From positions 24,737,501 to 24,801,500 of the forward strand of contig CM056736.1 in NCBI GenBank assembly GCA_029844215.1: a DNA stretch of 64,000 bases. Direction: 5' to 3'. This document shows, in pieces, positions 36,245-46,954 of this stretch. Made by a program: the position numbers and the translations under genes. Source of the stretch: Przewalskia tangutica (lineage: Eukaryota > Streptophyta > Magnoliopsida > Solanales > Solanaceae). Position 1 is the first letter of the stretch; each line of letters begins with the position of its first letter. The notes below the pieces were generated by a model. It saw only the letters and a program-made list of their open reading frames with translations, had not been told where the DNA came from and made no database searches.

Positions 36245-36829
36245 TTGGTACAGCAGGCAGTGGATAAGGTGAAGCTTATCCAGGAGCGGTTATTGTCAGC
36301 TCAGAGTCGACAGAAGTCGTATGCAGATCATCGGCGTCAACACTTGGAGTTTGAGGTAGATGAGTGGGTCTTCCTGAAGGTATCACCCATGAAGGGTGTG
36401 ATGAGATTTGGGAAGAAAGGGAAACTTAGCCCAAGGTACATTGGGCCTTATCAGATTATCCGTAGGGTAGACGAGGTTGCCTATGAGTTAGACCTGCCGT
36501 CCGATCTGGAGGCAGTACATCCAGTTTTTCACGTATCTATGTTGCGGAAATGTATAGGAGACCCATCTAGAGTGCACCCGATTCATGATATCCAGGTGAC
36601 AGAGGAGTTATCGTATGAGGAGAGTCCCATAGCGATACTCGATCGTCAGGTTAGGCGACTTCGGACAAAGGATGTGGCTTCCGTCAAAGTATTATGGCGG
36701 AACGAGAACAGGAAGGAGATGACGTGGGAAGCAGAGGATGACATGATGAAGAAGTATCCTCACTTATTTCCTATACCTTCAGGTAACCTACTTTCTTGTT
36801 TGATAGTTTCATTTGGAAATTTTGCTTGA
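36245..36829 (+). pseudogene. Integrase C-terminus with chromodomain-like tail, Z
   Basis: An open frame of 194 codons. It includes LSPRYIGPYQIIRRVDEVAY (GPY/F module), VHPVFHVSMLRKCIGDPSR, and the C-terminal chromodomain-like segment around ILDRQVRRLRTK and VKVLWRNENRKEMTWEAEDD. In chromoviruses this tail helps target integration to certain chromatin. Opens after an in-frame TAG upstream. It is the best preserved part of this pol. Confidence 0.87.
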
Positions 36830-36950
36830 GTATTGTTGTGGCTCGTGGAGCGTCTTTATTTGCAAAGAGTAGTTTAGAGCGTCTATGTCGATTGTGATTC
36901 GAGTAAGCCTAGAAGGAACATTCGGGACGAATGTTTCTAAGGGGGGAGAA

Positions 36951-39628
36951 TGTTATACCCCGTAGTTCGGTCCGATCGCGATCGGGGCTCGTGGCGCTAC
37001 GCGCCGGGCGTACGCGCGCGAGCGGTGATTGTATGTCCGCGACGCCAGGAAACAGGGCCGCGCGCGAAGATCTGGGCGGTCGCTGAAGTTTCAGCGCCGC
37101 CGGGAAGCAGGCCGACGCGGAAAGTCTGAGTAGCGGAAGTTTCAGTGGCCGGGGCGCCGCGGCGGGTTCTGCGAGATTTAGTGGAAATTTCTGCACTGTT
37201 TTGTTTTAAAAGAGGTCATGGGTGGGTGACAAGTGTCCCCCCCCCCCCCCATCTGAAATGTTGCATGCCTTATATTGACCAAGTCTTGAAGACTTGGTCA
37301 TCTTTCATCTCTCTCTCTAAGCAAAAGCTCCCACTTCTCTCTAGAATTCCAAGAGGAATTCAAAGCTTAGGAAAAATCTGAAAAATTAAGAACAAGAAGG
37401 AAGCTTGTGGCTAGCTTGTAAGGGTGGTTGTGGTGGTGTTCTTGAAGAGGAGGCTAGCAAAATTGTTGGAATAGTTTTGGCTAAAGCTCTAAAGGTAACA
37501 ATTCTCTCTTGTAGCTAGTTATTGATGTTGCATGTGAAGGAAAAGGAACTTGTTATAGTAAATAATGCTCTTAGATTCATTGCATGTAAGAAATGTGGTT
37601 TGGATGTGAAAGAATTGGTTAAGAAGATTATGTGAGCATGTTGTAGCCTAAAAAACTACCTTAGACTTGTTAAGTTGGTTGTTTTACCTTGTGGGGCAGA
37701 ATTTTACACATTTAAGTTTAGGTGTGTAATCCCCTTTGAAATGTTGAATTGTTGGGCCTTAAATGTGGCGTTTGGATATTGAATTCGACCTTGAAAAAGG
37801 TGGCAAAGTATGTAGAAACAAAGGAAGTGCTGCCCAATTTTCCTTAAGAATTAGTAACTTGAACTTGGAGTTTCTACATTGAAATTGGGGGTTAATAAAC
37901 GTATTATGGTCATTATAGGTTGACATATTACGTGCGGTATTTCGGACTTAGCAAGTGGATTAACCGAAGAGGTATGTGGAACTTTCCTATCTCTTGAGCA
38001 TGAGCATTTGTACCTATGTAGTACGGTAGACGTACAAGATTTGATATCTTTCACTTGTTTTATTGTATGTGATACTTGTGTCATTTTTAAAAGTATAAGT
38101 TCCTTGGATTTAGGGAAAATGTATTTGACTAAGGAATAACGCAAATATAATGACTTTATGGGAAGTTGGTTATATTAGCTTTTGAAAGGTTAACAAAGAA
38201 AGGTTTACTCTAAGTAAAACAAGTACGGTTAAAAGATTTTAAACTATGGAAGGTGAATTGATTTTTAGGCATTGATTGCCTAAGGTTTTAAAAAGGAAAC
38301 GAAGTCACTTGATTTAGAAGCCTATTATATTTCTAAAAGGAAATGTGACTTGTCTTGAAAAGAAATCGTAACTTGATACTATGGTGATTAGTATATTGGA
38401 ATTTTTGTATAAAAAGAGTTATTTCTTAAAAGGTTAGAAGTACATGGTACTTGGGTTGAATTCCCGGATTTTCTATTAAAAGACATGTTGGTGCCTTAGG
38501 TATACTAAAATGAGAGGATATATTAATAATGTTAATAAGAAGTTAGGGGATTTCTTAACTTGCTTATGTTATGATAAGCCGGTAGTGCTTATGTTATGTA
38601 TGATAGGCCGGTAGTGCTTATGTTATGTATGATAGGCCGGTAGTGCTTATGTTATGTATGATAAGTCGGTAGTACTTATGTTATGTATGATAGGCCGGTA
38701 GTGCTTATGTTATGTATGATAGCCGGATGAGCTATGTTATATCTATATATTATTACGGGGTAAACCCCGGGTTATTACTTATGTCATGGATTTGCTACTC
38801 ATGATGCGAGTGCGGCGCTTGTACTCATGCGGATCCGGACCACAGGATCCATGTGGGTGAAATAGTCTCATGCGAGTACGGCGATGGTACTCATGCAGGT
38901 CCACAGGATCCATGCGGGTGAAATAGTCCCATGCGGGTGAAATAGTCCCATGACGAGGCGAATGACCTCATGCGGGTCCACAGGACCCATGCGGGTGAAA
39001 TAGTCCCAGGAGTAGGATTGCTTAATGATACTACGGGCGAGGTACCCTGTTTTGATCATGAGCCTCCTATTTTTATGCAGTAAGATTTATACATTACTCT
39101 CATTATTAGTAAGGCACAAAAGGTAAATTGATTTTCGTCGATGACTCAAATTATTTTGACTTATGATATTATTACGGTATTTTCGGCTTTTACATACTTG
39201 GTACATATTGTGTACGAATCTTCATCGGCCGCGTCATGCCGCAGTAAGGGTAAGAGTGGTGGATCCTCATTCTTAGGATCTTTGCTCAGTGTCGAAGCTC
39301 CATTACTCAGAAGGCTTGACTTGATTTTTGCACGGTTCTCCCCGACGTTGTAGGTTTTGTGTACATTCGGGTATGGCGGGCCCTGTCCCGTCATGGTTGT
39401 TACAAACTCTTAGAGGCCTGTAGTCCGGTTATAAATTGGGTTATTAAGGATGTAACTGTTCAGTTCTGTTTTATCTATGTTACGGGAAGGTAGCCATTTT
39501 TGGGTTAGCCTATTTTATCTTATATGGTTCTTGTTTGTGAGTTTATTTCCGCTGGTTTTCTCTGATGTTGTATCACAAGGGTGCCCGGGGTAAGGCACCA
39601 GTCACGGATCCGAGGTCGGGTCGTGACA
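36951..39628 (+). repeat. 3' LTR of Z (2.7 kb)
   Basis: Same edges as the 5' LTR. Preceded by the polypurine tract TAAGGGGGGAGAA ending at 36950. The C-tract is 14 long (37237-37250) and the 29-bp array has five full units (38573-38740). Differences from the 5' copy concentrate in the GC-rich module (36960-37170) and at 39210-39300. Confidence 0.9.
38573..38740 (+). repeat. 29-bp tandem array in Z 3' LTR (five units plus a partial)
   Basis: Same unit as 30872-30981, two units longer. One unit carries three changes (gataagtcggtagtacttat). Confidence 0.9.
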
Positions 39629-41778
39629 CAGAGTTACCTCATTTGTTTTTGGGGAATGGTTTATTCTAAATAAGGTAGACAAGGATTTCTTGATATGAAA
39701 AAGTATAGAATACTTGGTGTGGAAGTATTGAGTATTGAATTATTCTAAAGATAAGAGACCTGATTTTTAAGTTAAGGAACTTGTTTTCAACGTTAAGGGA
39801 CTTGAAGTGTTTTAAGTGTATAATACTGGTTTCGTTTTAAAAGTATAAGTCCCTTGGATTTAGGGAAATGTATTTGACTAAAGTATAAAGTTAATATAAC
39901 GACTTTATGGGAAGTTGGTTATATTAGCTTTATGGAAGGTTAACAAAAGAAAGACTTACTCTAAGTAAAATAAGTACGGATAAATGATTTGAATTTACGA
40001 AAGGCAAATTGATTTGAAGGCATAAATTGCCTAAAGTTTTGTATGAAAATGAGTCATTCTTAAAAGGTTAGAGGTACGTGGTACTTGGGTTGAATTCCCG
40101 GATTTTTCTCTTAAAGGACATGTTAGTGCCTTAAGTAAACTAATATGAGAGGATAGATTAATAATGTTAATAAGACGTTAGGGGATTTCTTAACTTGCTT
40201 ATGTATGATAGCCGGTTGTGCTAGGTTATGTATTCTTACGGGGTAGACCCCGGGTTATTCTTGTTGTTTCCTTGGGACGTACCGACAGTGATGGGGGATT
40301 CCACGGGTATGCTTCCATTGTTGCAGTATGACTTTACCTGGACGTACCGACAGTGATGTGGGATTCCACGGGCATGCTTCCATGGTGGTTGATCCTTGGA
40401 CATGCTTACGATGAGGGATTCCGAGGCATGCACCTTGGACATGCTTACGATGAGGGATTCCGAGGCATGCACCTTGGACATGCTTACGATGAGGGATTCC
40501 GAGGCATGCGACCATGTTGGATATTATTATTCCATAGACTAGCCCTCCATGAGGTTGTTGACGCAGGCTGTATCTGGTAGTTGGCTTTCGTACTTGCCCC
40601 CGTCGGTGGCTGATGCAGCATGGTCTGGTAGTTGTCTTTCGTACTTGCCCCCGTCAGTTCTATAGCACAGTTAGGTACGGTAGACTCCGGTAGATAGCTT
40701 TCGTACTTGCCCCGGTCATATCTCGTGACGACAGGCTGGATCTGGTAGTTAGCTGCATTTGCCTCGGTCGATTGTTGACGCAGTCGATCTAGTAGTTGGC
40801 TTTCGTACTTGCCGTCAGTTTTATGATGCGGTGGATCCGGTGGTTCGTTTTCCTACTGCCCGCATGATTTTAGGACACATGTGGGACTTGGTGTTCATGT
40901 ATGCTTATTGGTGTCATATTATATCATGGACTGCCGACAGTGAGGTAGGATGCCACGGGCGCGTCACGTGATTGTAGGTTACTCTTATGGCCGTCGGCAG
41001 TGACGGGGGATTCCACGGGCAGAGGATTTATGTGTATATGTGTTGTATGTGTGTACGCCGACAGTAGGGTAGGATGCCACAGACGCGTCACATGGTTAGC
41101 TTTTATACCTAGCAGGCGGCAGTGATGGGGATCCCACGGGCGCGCTTTGATGTTTAAGGGCTGGTGTTCATAGCCCTGGTGTGACTATGGTTCATATGTT
41201 GAGACAGAATGCGGTATAACCGACTTTCATTACTTTCACGGTAAGGCCGCGATTATGCATCGTTAATTGGGTATCATACATGTCATCGACTTTATTTTAG
41301 ACTATTATGATTTAAATTACTGATCTTTCGATTTACATACTTGGTACGTGTTATCGACCTCCTTGGCGCTGCGTTCATGCCGCAGGTTGAGGTGCATAGC
41401 TTGCTGATTCGCACTCTTAGGATCACTGTTCGGTTCTTGGAAAGCTCCATTCCTCCGGAGGCTTTGTCTTTTGGTACGGTACCCTGAAGTTGTAGACTTC
41501 TGTACATTCAGGGGTATGACGGGGCCCTGTCCCGTCACAGTTGTTATGTAAACTCTTAGAGGTCTGTAGTCATATGTTGTTGGTCACTGTTAAAGAAAAA
41601 AAGGATTTGAGGTAACTGCTTTTGGTTTTGTATATATATCCCGGGAGGTAGCCTTATCGCCTAACCTAGTATTTATTTCACTGTAAGTTTACGTATGTTC
41701 TGCTGATTATCTCTGATGTTTACCTGTACGGGTGCCCAGGTAGGGCACCAGTCGCGGGCCCGGGGTCGGGTCGTGACA
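39629..41778 (+). repeat. 3' LTR of Y, second part
   Basis: Resumes Y LTR sequence (gagttacctcatttgttttt) after Z and runs to GGGTCGTGACA at 41778. Holds three units of the repeat ggacatgcttacgatgaggg at 40410-40510, where the 5' copy has fewer, more degraded units. Confidence 0.88.
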
Positions 41779-42965
41779 CTCGGAATGTCTATAGATCGTG
41801 TATAGTAGAGTCTTGTTTATCGGTGTGTTGTGCACCACATCTATAAACAGGAGGCTACAGTACAGTTAGAATTGGTTTCCCTTCTTCTCACTCTGAGATC
41901 GTGCGATAGAGCTGTGTTGTTAGGGTAGTCTCTCCCTAACGTATTATTGTGGTTGCAGTTATGCCTCCGAGAAAGGCAACAGTGGCCCAGAAAGGATTAT
42001 ATGGATTTTGTATCCAGGTTGGTAAAAATTGTTGTATAGTTGGTATAATGATGATGTGTATTTGTACGAGCGTATTTATTTGGGGCCATGTGTGTTGTCT
42101 GAAATGATTATGGATTACCATGAGTTTGTTTAGCTTTTATAATTGCTTGGAAGGTATGAAATCGTGGAACGAATCCACATCAAGGCTTTATATATGTACT
42201 AACTTGGAATATTCAGGAAGTAATGAACTGTCTGAGATTGTGATAGACTTTTGAAAGAGATCATGTTCAATTGACTTAATGGCATACCATGTTGTAGACT
42301 AAGCTATGTTATATGCTTAAGTGATAAGCACAAATAATATTGGTATGGAGTAAATAAAGTTGTTACGATTAAGACAACATGACTTTGAGTTATGAGAAGC
42401 TATCTTACCCGTATGTGGGGTGAGATAATATAAGCTTGTGACATGGAATAATTGAGAATCTTAGAATATTAGATAACCGTTGAGACCTTAGATACAAGGC
42501 CTTCTTGAGTAAAAGACTTTACTGTTGATCTTAGTTAAGGTACATGGTATATGTGAAGTATAATGAACAAGTTGGATGTAGTAACTCTAAGGATTCGAAA
42601 ACAGAAGCAATATTTGAAATTATGTACGTATACTAGAATAGGTTTGGAAGTACGAGAAGAGTACGACAAGTAAGAAAAGGAGCGAACAAGTGTTAAAAGA
42701 ATTGAAGTGTTTATAGTTATGACTTATGAAGGTACGAAAAGAGAATCATTTTTTACCATGAATGAGAGTTAATTGTGATGATACACACACTCTAGATTTA
42801 ATTTCCTCGTTTGGCTTTTGGTTGATGTATATGCATGTGCGATATGTTGTGGCCATGTGTGACATATTTGGTTTCGTTAAGTGTAGTTAAGGAGACTATG
42901 CCGAGATTTGTTTAGCATGAACCTGTTATGAACATTCAGGACGAATGTTTCTAAGGGGGAAATGA
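41779..42965 (+). other. Internal region of X: leader, gag stub, non-coding 3' part, polypurine tract
   Basis: Begins with the right target duplication of Y (ctcgg, 41779-41783) and the leader with gtgttgtgcaccacat. The ATG at 41961 opens MPPRKATVAQKG then runs into sequence like the end of pol (ggattttgtatccaggttgg) and stops after about 50 codons. The rest, to the tract TAAGGGGGAAATGA at 42952-42965, has no coding sense. Confidence 0.75.
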
Positions 42966-45900
42966 TGTTACACCCCGTAGTTCCAAGACATGTATTTGAG
43001 AACGTAAATAAGGAAGTAAGACTTGAACGTGGGAAGAAAGTATAGATACATTTTCTTAAGGAAATATTTCGAAAATGTGAAGACGACAATTTGAGTACTC
43101 GGAGTTCAATTCTCCTAATTGAAATTAAGGAATTAGTTTTGGATTTTAAAATCTCGGATTTGGTCATGTGGGGCCCACGGGAAATTTTACGATTTTGTGG
43201 GGCCCATGAGATTTTTAGATATTTGGACCAATAGGAGGGTGACACGTGGCACCCCTCCACTTGGTCTTGCAAGATGAAGACTTTAGATATTTTGAGACAA
43301 GGAGACATGTGGGTCCCACTCCACTTGGCAAATTACTTGTATTTATCCAAGTCTTGCAAGACTTGGATTCATAACTTTACACTTAGCCAAATATCTCACC
43401 ATTTTCTCTCCTTTGAGCCCCATAATCTCGAGAGCCTTGTGACCAAGAACAAACATTGTTGATCAATTTATTTCTCCAAGATGAAGCCCCTAAACCAAGT
43501 GTTGAACCAAGATTAACATCTCAACCTTTGAGACAAGTCTTGGCCGAGAAAGTGGGTGAAGAAACCCTAAATTTTATCAACTTTTTGGAAGTAAAATACA
43601 AAGAGAAGTTAGTTATAAGATTGTGGTAGTTACATTTATATGATTGGAACTTGAAGAAGTGGAGCAAAACGAAAATTGCGGGTCAAATATTCTACGGACT
43701 GTTTTAGCGTTTTTGGGCTACTTTTGAGGTAAGAAACCTTCTTCCTTTGAAGTAATTAGATGTTAATCATTGTTATGCTTAGTAGATGAACTTGTATTAA
43801 GGAAGATATGGAAAATAAGGTGTGCATGCCCTACTTTGGAAGTTGAGGCCGAGAGCAACATTTTCGGGCCGTTGGATTTGTTGATTTTTATTGTCGTTAT
43901 CTACACCTATAGCATGTTAAAATGAAGTAGTCCTATTATTATAAGTTGTTATGTAACTTGAATTGGATTAAAAGGAATTGTGGAAAAGAGATTTGAATAT
44001 GTAGTTGTTGTTGGCCAAGAATGGGCTAGAAATTGTTGGATAATTTGGGCAGTTTTGGGACTGTTTTAGACGTGTATATTTGCTGGAAATTTAGTAGCCT
44101 TATTGCATGTTTAATGTAGTAGATTGTTAATTAAAGTCCCGAAGGAATAAAGGTGAAAATGCGTCATATTGTACCCTTAAAGTTGATTAATATGTGGACT
44201 GTTTTAATATGATTGTGGGGCAGACTTTTACATGTTAATTTAGGCGTGTAATCCCATTTGGTTGCTTCCTTGATGTGCCCTTAAGTGTGGCTTGTTTGTT
44301 GTTGAATTCGGGCCTTGAAAAAGGTGGAAAAGTATGTATAAACAGTGAAAGTGCTGCCCAATTTTCCATAGAATAAGAGACCCTTACTTGGTATTAATCT
44401 ACCTTAGAAAGCATGAAGTTGATAGAAGTGTTATTGTATCTATAGGTTGAAGTACTACATTGAGACGTATACTAGTTATCAAGTTGGAATAAACGGATAA
44501 GGTATGTGAACTATCCTTCTTCTTTGACATGATTGTTATGAGAAATGAGTGTACGGTGTACGTACATAGCTCTATGAGATTATAATCCTACATGATACAT
44601 GATATATTCCCTTGCTAGTTCTTTGGTTTTCTAAGGTAGAAGTTCCTTTTTAATTTCATTTATTTTGAAAGTCATGAGACTTGATTTATTTTGAAAGTTA
44701 AGAGACTTGATTTATTTTGAAAGTTATGAGACTTGAATTACTTGAAAGTTATGAGACTTGATTTATTTGAAAGTTATGAGACTTGATTTTGGAAGTTATG
44801 AGACTTGATTTAATTGAAAGCTATTTGACTTGATTAGATGAAGTATAAGAGACTTGATTTACATGAAGTATAAATGACTTGAGTTTAAAAGTGTAGTAAC
44901 TTGGTTATTTAAAAAGGAAGGCATGGTATTGTCTTGGTTTATTTAAAAAGGAAGGTATGGTATTGTCTTGGTTTATTTTAAAAGGAAGGCATGGTATTGT
45001 CTTGGTATTTCTAGCAAGGCAGGCATGGTATTGCCTTGGATTTTCTAAAAAGAGATTACATTCTATTTGTTCTAATGAGAGTCAAAGATTGTTTTAACTT
45101 GCATATGTTTACTCATATAGCTATTCGTGCATGTGTACTGTCCGTGAACTTGTATTCACGATGCGGGATAGATTCCAATGAGATGTTACTGTCCGTGAAC
45201 TTGTATTCACGATGCGGTTATAGATTCCCATGAGATGTTACTGTCCGTGAACTTATATTCACGATGCGGGATAGATTCCCATGAGATGTTACTGTCCGTG
45301 AACTTGTATTCACGATGCGGGTATAGATTCCCATGAAATGTTACTGTCCGTGAACTTGTATTCACGATGCGGGTATAGATTCCCATGAGATGTTACTGTC
45401 CGTGAACTTGTATTTACGATGCGGGATTGATTTTCCATGAGATGTGTATTGTCCGTGAACTTATATTCACAATGCGGGATAGATTCCCATGAGATGTGTA
45501 TAGAGTATAGGATACATGACTAGACATACATGGTTTTAAAATAACTCTCTTTTGAAAAGGTACCTTATTTTATATGACACGGTAGGATCTGGTATTTGAT
45601 TTTCATACTTGTCCATGTCATTCCTTTGTACAGTTATGATCTGATTTACTGTACTTCTTGTTTACATACATTGTACCTGTTGTACTGACCCCCTTCGGGG
45701 GGCTATGTTCATGCCCATACGTGTAGGTACTCAGTTTGGTGATCCGCGTGCTAAGGATCATTGCCCAGCTTTTTGAGATAGCTCCATTGTTCCGGAGTCA
45801 TATCATTTTGGTACAGTTTTGCTTATGTACAATTATGGGTACGGCGGGGCCTTGTCCCGTCACAGTTATGTGTCCAAACTCTTAGAGGTCTGTATTTATA

Positions 45901-46088
45901 TGTGGGCTGGACTTATGTACAGATGTGGTTTCTTTTTGGTTGTTATATATGTGATAACAGCCTTGCCGGTTTTGCCTTTGTTCGAAAAAAAAAAGTGTTA
46001 TTTAGCTTCCGCATGTTACTTGTGTTGTATGAATAGAAGGGTGCCCAGGTAGGGCACCAGTCGTGGGGCCGAGGTTCAGGTCGTGACA
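42966..46088 (+). repeat. 3' LTR of X (3.1 kb, complete)
   Basis: TGTTACACCCCG to GGTCGTGACA. It has the two GTGGGGCCCA palindromes (43168 and 43197), gagacttgattt repeats (44670-44880), extra aaggaaggcatggtattgtc repeats (44910-45005) and the seven-unit 52-bp array (45140-45500). Confidence 0.9.
45140..45500 (+). repeat. Seven-unit 52-bp tandem array in X 3' LTR
   Basis: Units begin at 45140, 45191, 45243, 45294, 45346, 45398 and 45451. Same unit and number as the 5' LTR array. Confidence 0.92.
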
Positions 46089-46345
46089 AAGACCGACAAG
46101 GTTATATTTGACTGCTACACACAGGACAATGTCTACAAGCCTCTAACAGAATAACAACATCATAAAGTTGGGACAGGGCCCCGTCATACCCATATGTACA
46201 TGCAAAAATATACCGTATCGAGATTGACCGACACTCCAAAACAAGGAGAGTGCTTCAAAATTCGCTGAGTCAGTAACCTACTAACGTGGATCGTCGCCTT
46301 GCCTACGTGAACCTGCGGGCATGAAACGCAGCATCCCCGATAAAA
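46089..46345 (-). mobile_element. LTR 3'-end fragment of a chromovirus-type element, inverted
   Basis: Read on the minus strand it has the landmarks of the LTR ends nearby, in order: a gcgtttcatgcccgcaggt form, then acggggccctgtccc and gttagaggcttgtagac. It is diverged from X, Y and Z, so older. It forms the right flank of X. No internal region is attached. Confidence 0.6.
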
Positions 46346-46954
46346 AGGATATTCGCAAAATGTTTGTTAGTTATGTTAATTAACGATGTTAATTGTCCGC
46401 TTAAAGGAGTTTTAATTTAGCACCATTTTAAATAGTTTGATAATTAAAAATTTAATGATAGAGTTCAAGCATTTTTTGACACTTTTAAAAAGTTGGGTAT
46501 TTAATTAACCTTTTTCCCATATAACATGTGGTACAATGTTTAAATTATTTTAAATGATGCTATATGAAGACTTATCTTTACATAATAAATAGTTTCTTAA
46601 TACGCCCGGGAGTGGAAAGCCTTTACTTGGTCAAAAATCATACAAATTAATGACGTTGTGAATCAAACCATTTCTGAATTAATGCTTTCTGATCCAAAAG
46701 ACTTCCTCGCAAAATCAATGGTAATTAAGCTCTAATACTTCAAAATTATATCCCAAAAATGAGTCGAACAAGTAAAAAAATAATTTTACGAGAACATTAC
46801 TTGAAATTCCATGTGAAGTCAAGCTAGGTCGCTGAAAATGTAAGCTAGCAACTTCATTAAGGTAGATGTATAGTTAAAAACACTATTAATTCGTAAAGAC
46901 AGACATTACATATCCATGTTGAGCCTTTATCGTAACATCACGATTGAAAAGACT
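46346..46954. other. AT-rich non-repeat region left of the copia insertion
   Basis: Holds the second copy of the dispersed repeat (46358-46517). At 46611-46730 a short plus-strand frame (EWKAFTWSKIIQINDVVNQT, continuing to KDFLAKSM) ends at a possible splice donor ATG|GTAATT. It may be a lone exon remnant; I do not recognise it. The rest shows nothing. The last five bases, agact, are the target duplication of the copia element. Confidence 0.4.
46950..46954. repeat. Left target duplication of copia element (agact)
   Basis: Identical to 52645-52649. Proves that 46955-52644 arrived as one insertion. Confidence 0.88.

Larger units (their letters stand above)
29242..39628 (+). mobile_element. Element Z: chromovirus-type Ty3/gypsy element with full but frameshifted gag-pol
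   Basis: 10.4 kb: 5' LTR 29242-31860, primer-binding site 31865-31876, gag from 32070, zinc knuckle, protease, RT, RNase H, integrase and a chromodomain-like C-terminus ending at 36829, polypurine tract 36939-36950, 3' LTR 36951-39628. Domain order and the C-terminal wording (EESPIAILDRQVRRLRTK, then VLWRNENRKEMTWEAEDDM) fit the Tekay/Del branch of chromoviruses (inference). The youngest of the nested set, since it lies inside the 3' LTR of Y. Flanking pentamers (ttaaa, cagag) do not match. Confidence 0.88.
23594..41778 (+). mobile_element. Element Y: non-autonomous chromovirus-type element inside X, interrupted by Z
   Basis: 5' LTR 23594-27080, primer-binding site 27085, internal region 27081-27852, 3' LTR in two parts (27853-29241 and 39629-41778) split by Z. 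The internal region is only 772 bp. It has a leader, a trace of the gag start (CTACGAGAAAGGCAAC near 27280) and then sequence shared with the 3' end of X, ending in a polypurine tract. No pol is present. LTR sequence is related to Z over long stretches and to X over shorter ones. Confidence 0.88.
20630..46088 (+). mobile_element. Element X: non-autonomous chromovirus-type LTR element, interrupted by Y and Z
   Basis: X consists of a truncated 5' LTR (20630-23563), primer-binding site (23569-23580), insertion of Y (23594-41778), a short internal region (41784-42965) and a 3' LTR (42966-46088). Internal sequence has the 5' leader and the first codons of gag (ATG at 41961, MPPRKATVAQK), then about 950 bp of non-coding DNA to the polypurine tract. 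There is no gag, protease, RT or integrase, so mobility would have needed proteins from a relative such as Z. Orientation is plus. Confidence 0.85.

Noticed and set aside
32070..36829. Z as a currently active autonomous element
   Set aside because: At least five frame changes and a damaged integrase core in the given sequence. It would need accurate resequencing before such a claim.
40236..40580. Overlapping frames on both strands with repeated SKVHASESLIV or GHAYDEGFRGM peptides
   Set aside because: Generated by a tandem repeat (acatgcttacgatgagggat) in the Y LTR.
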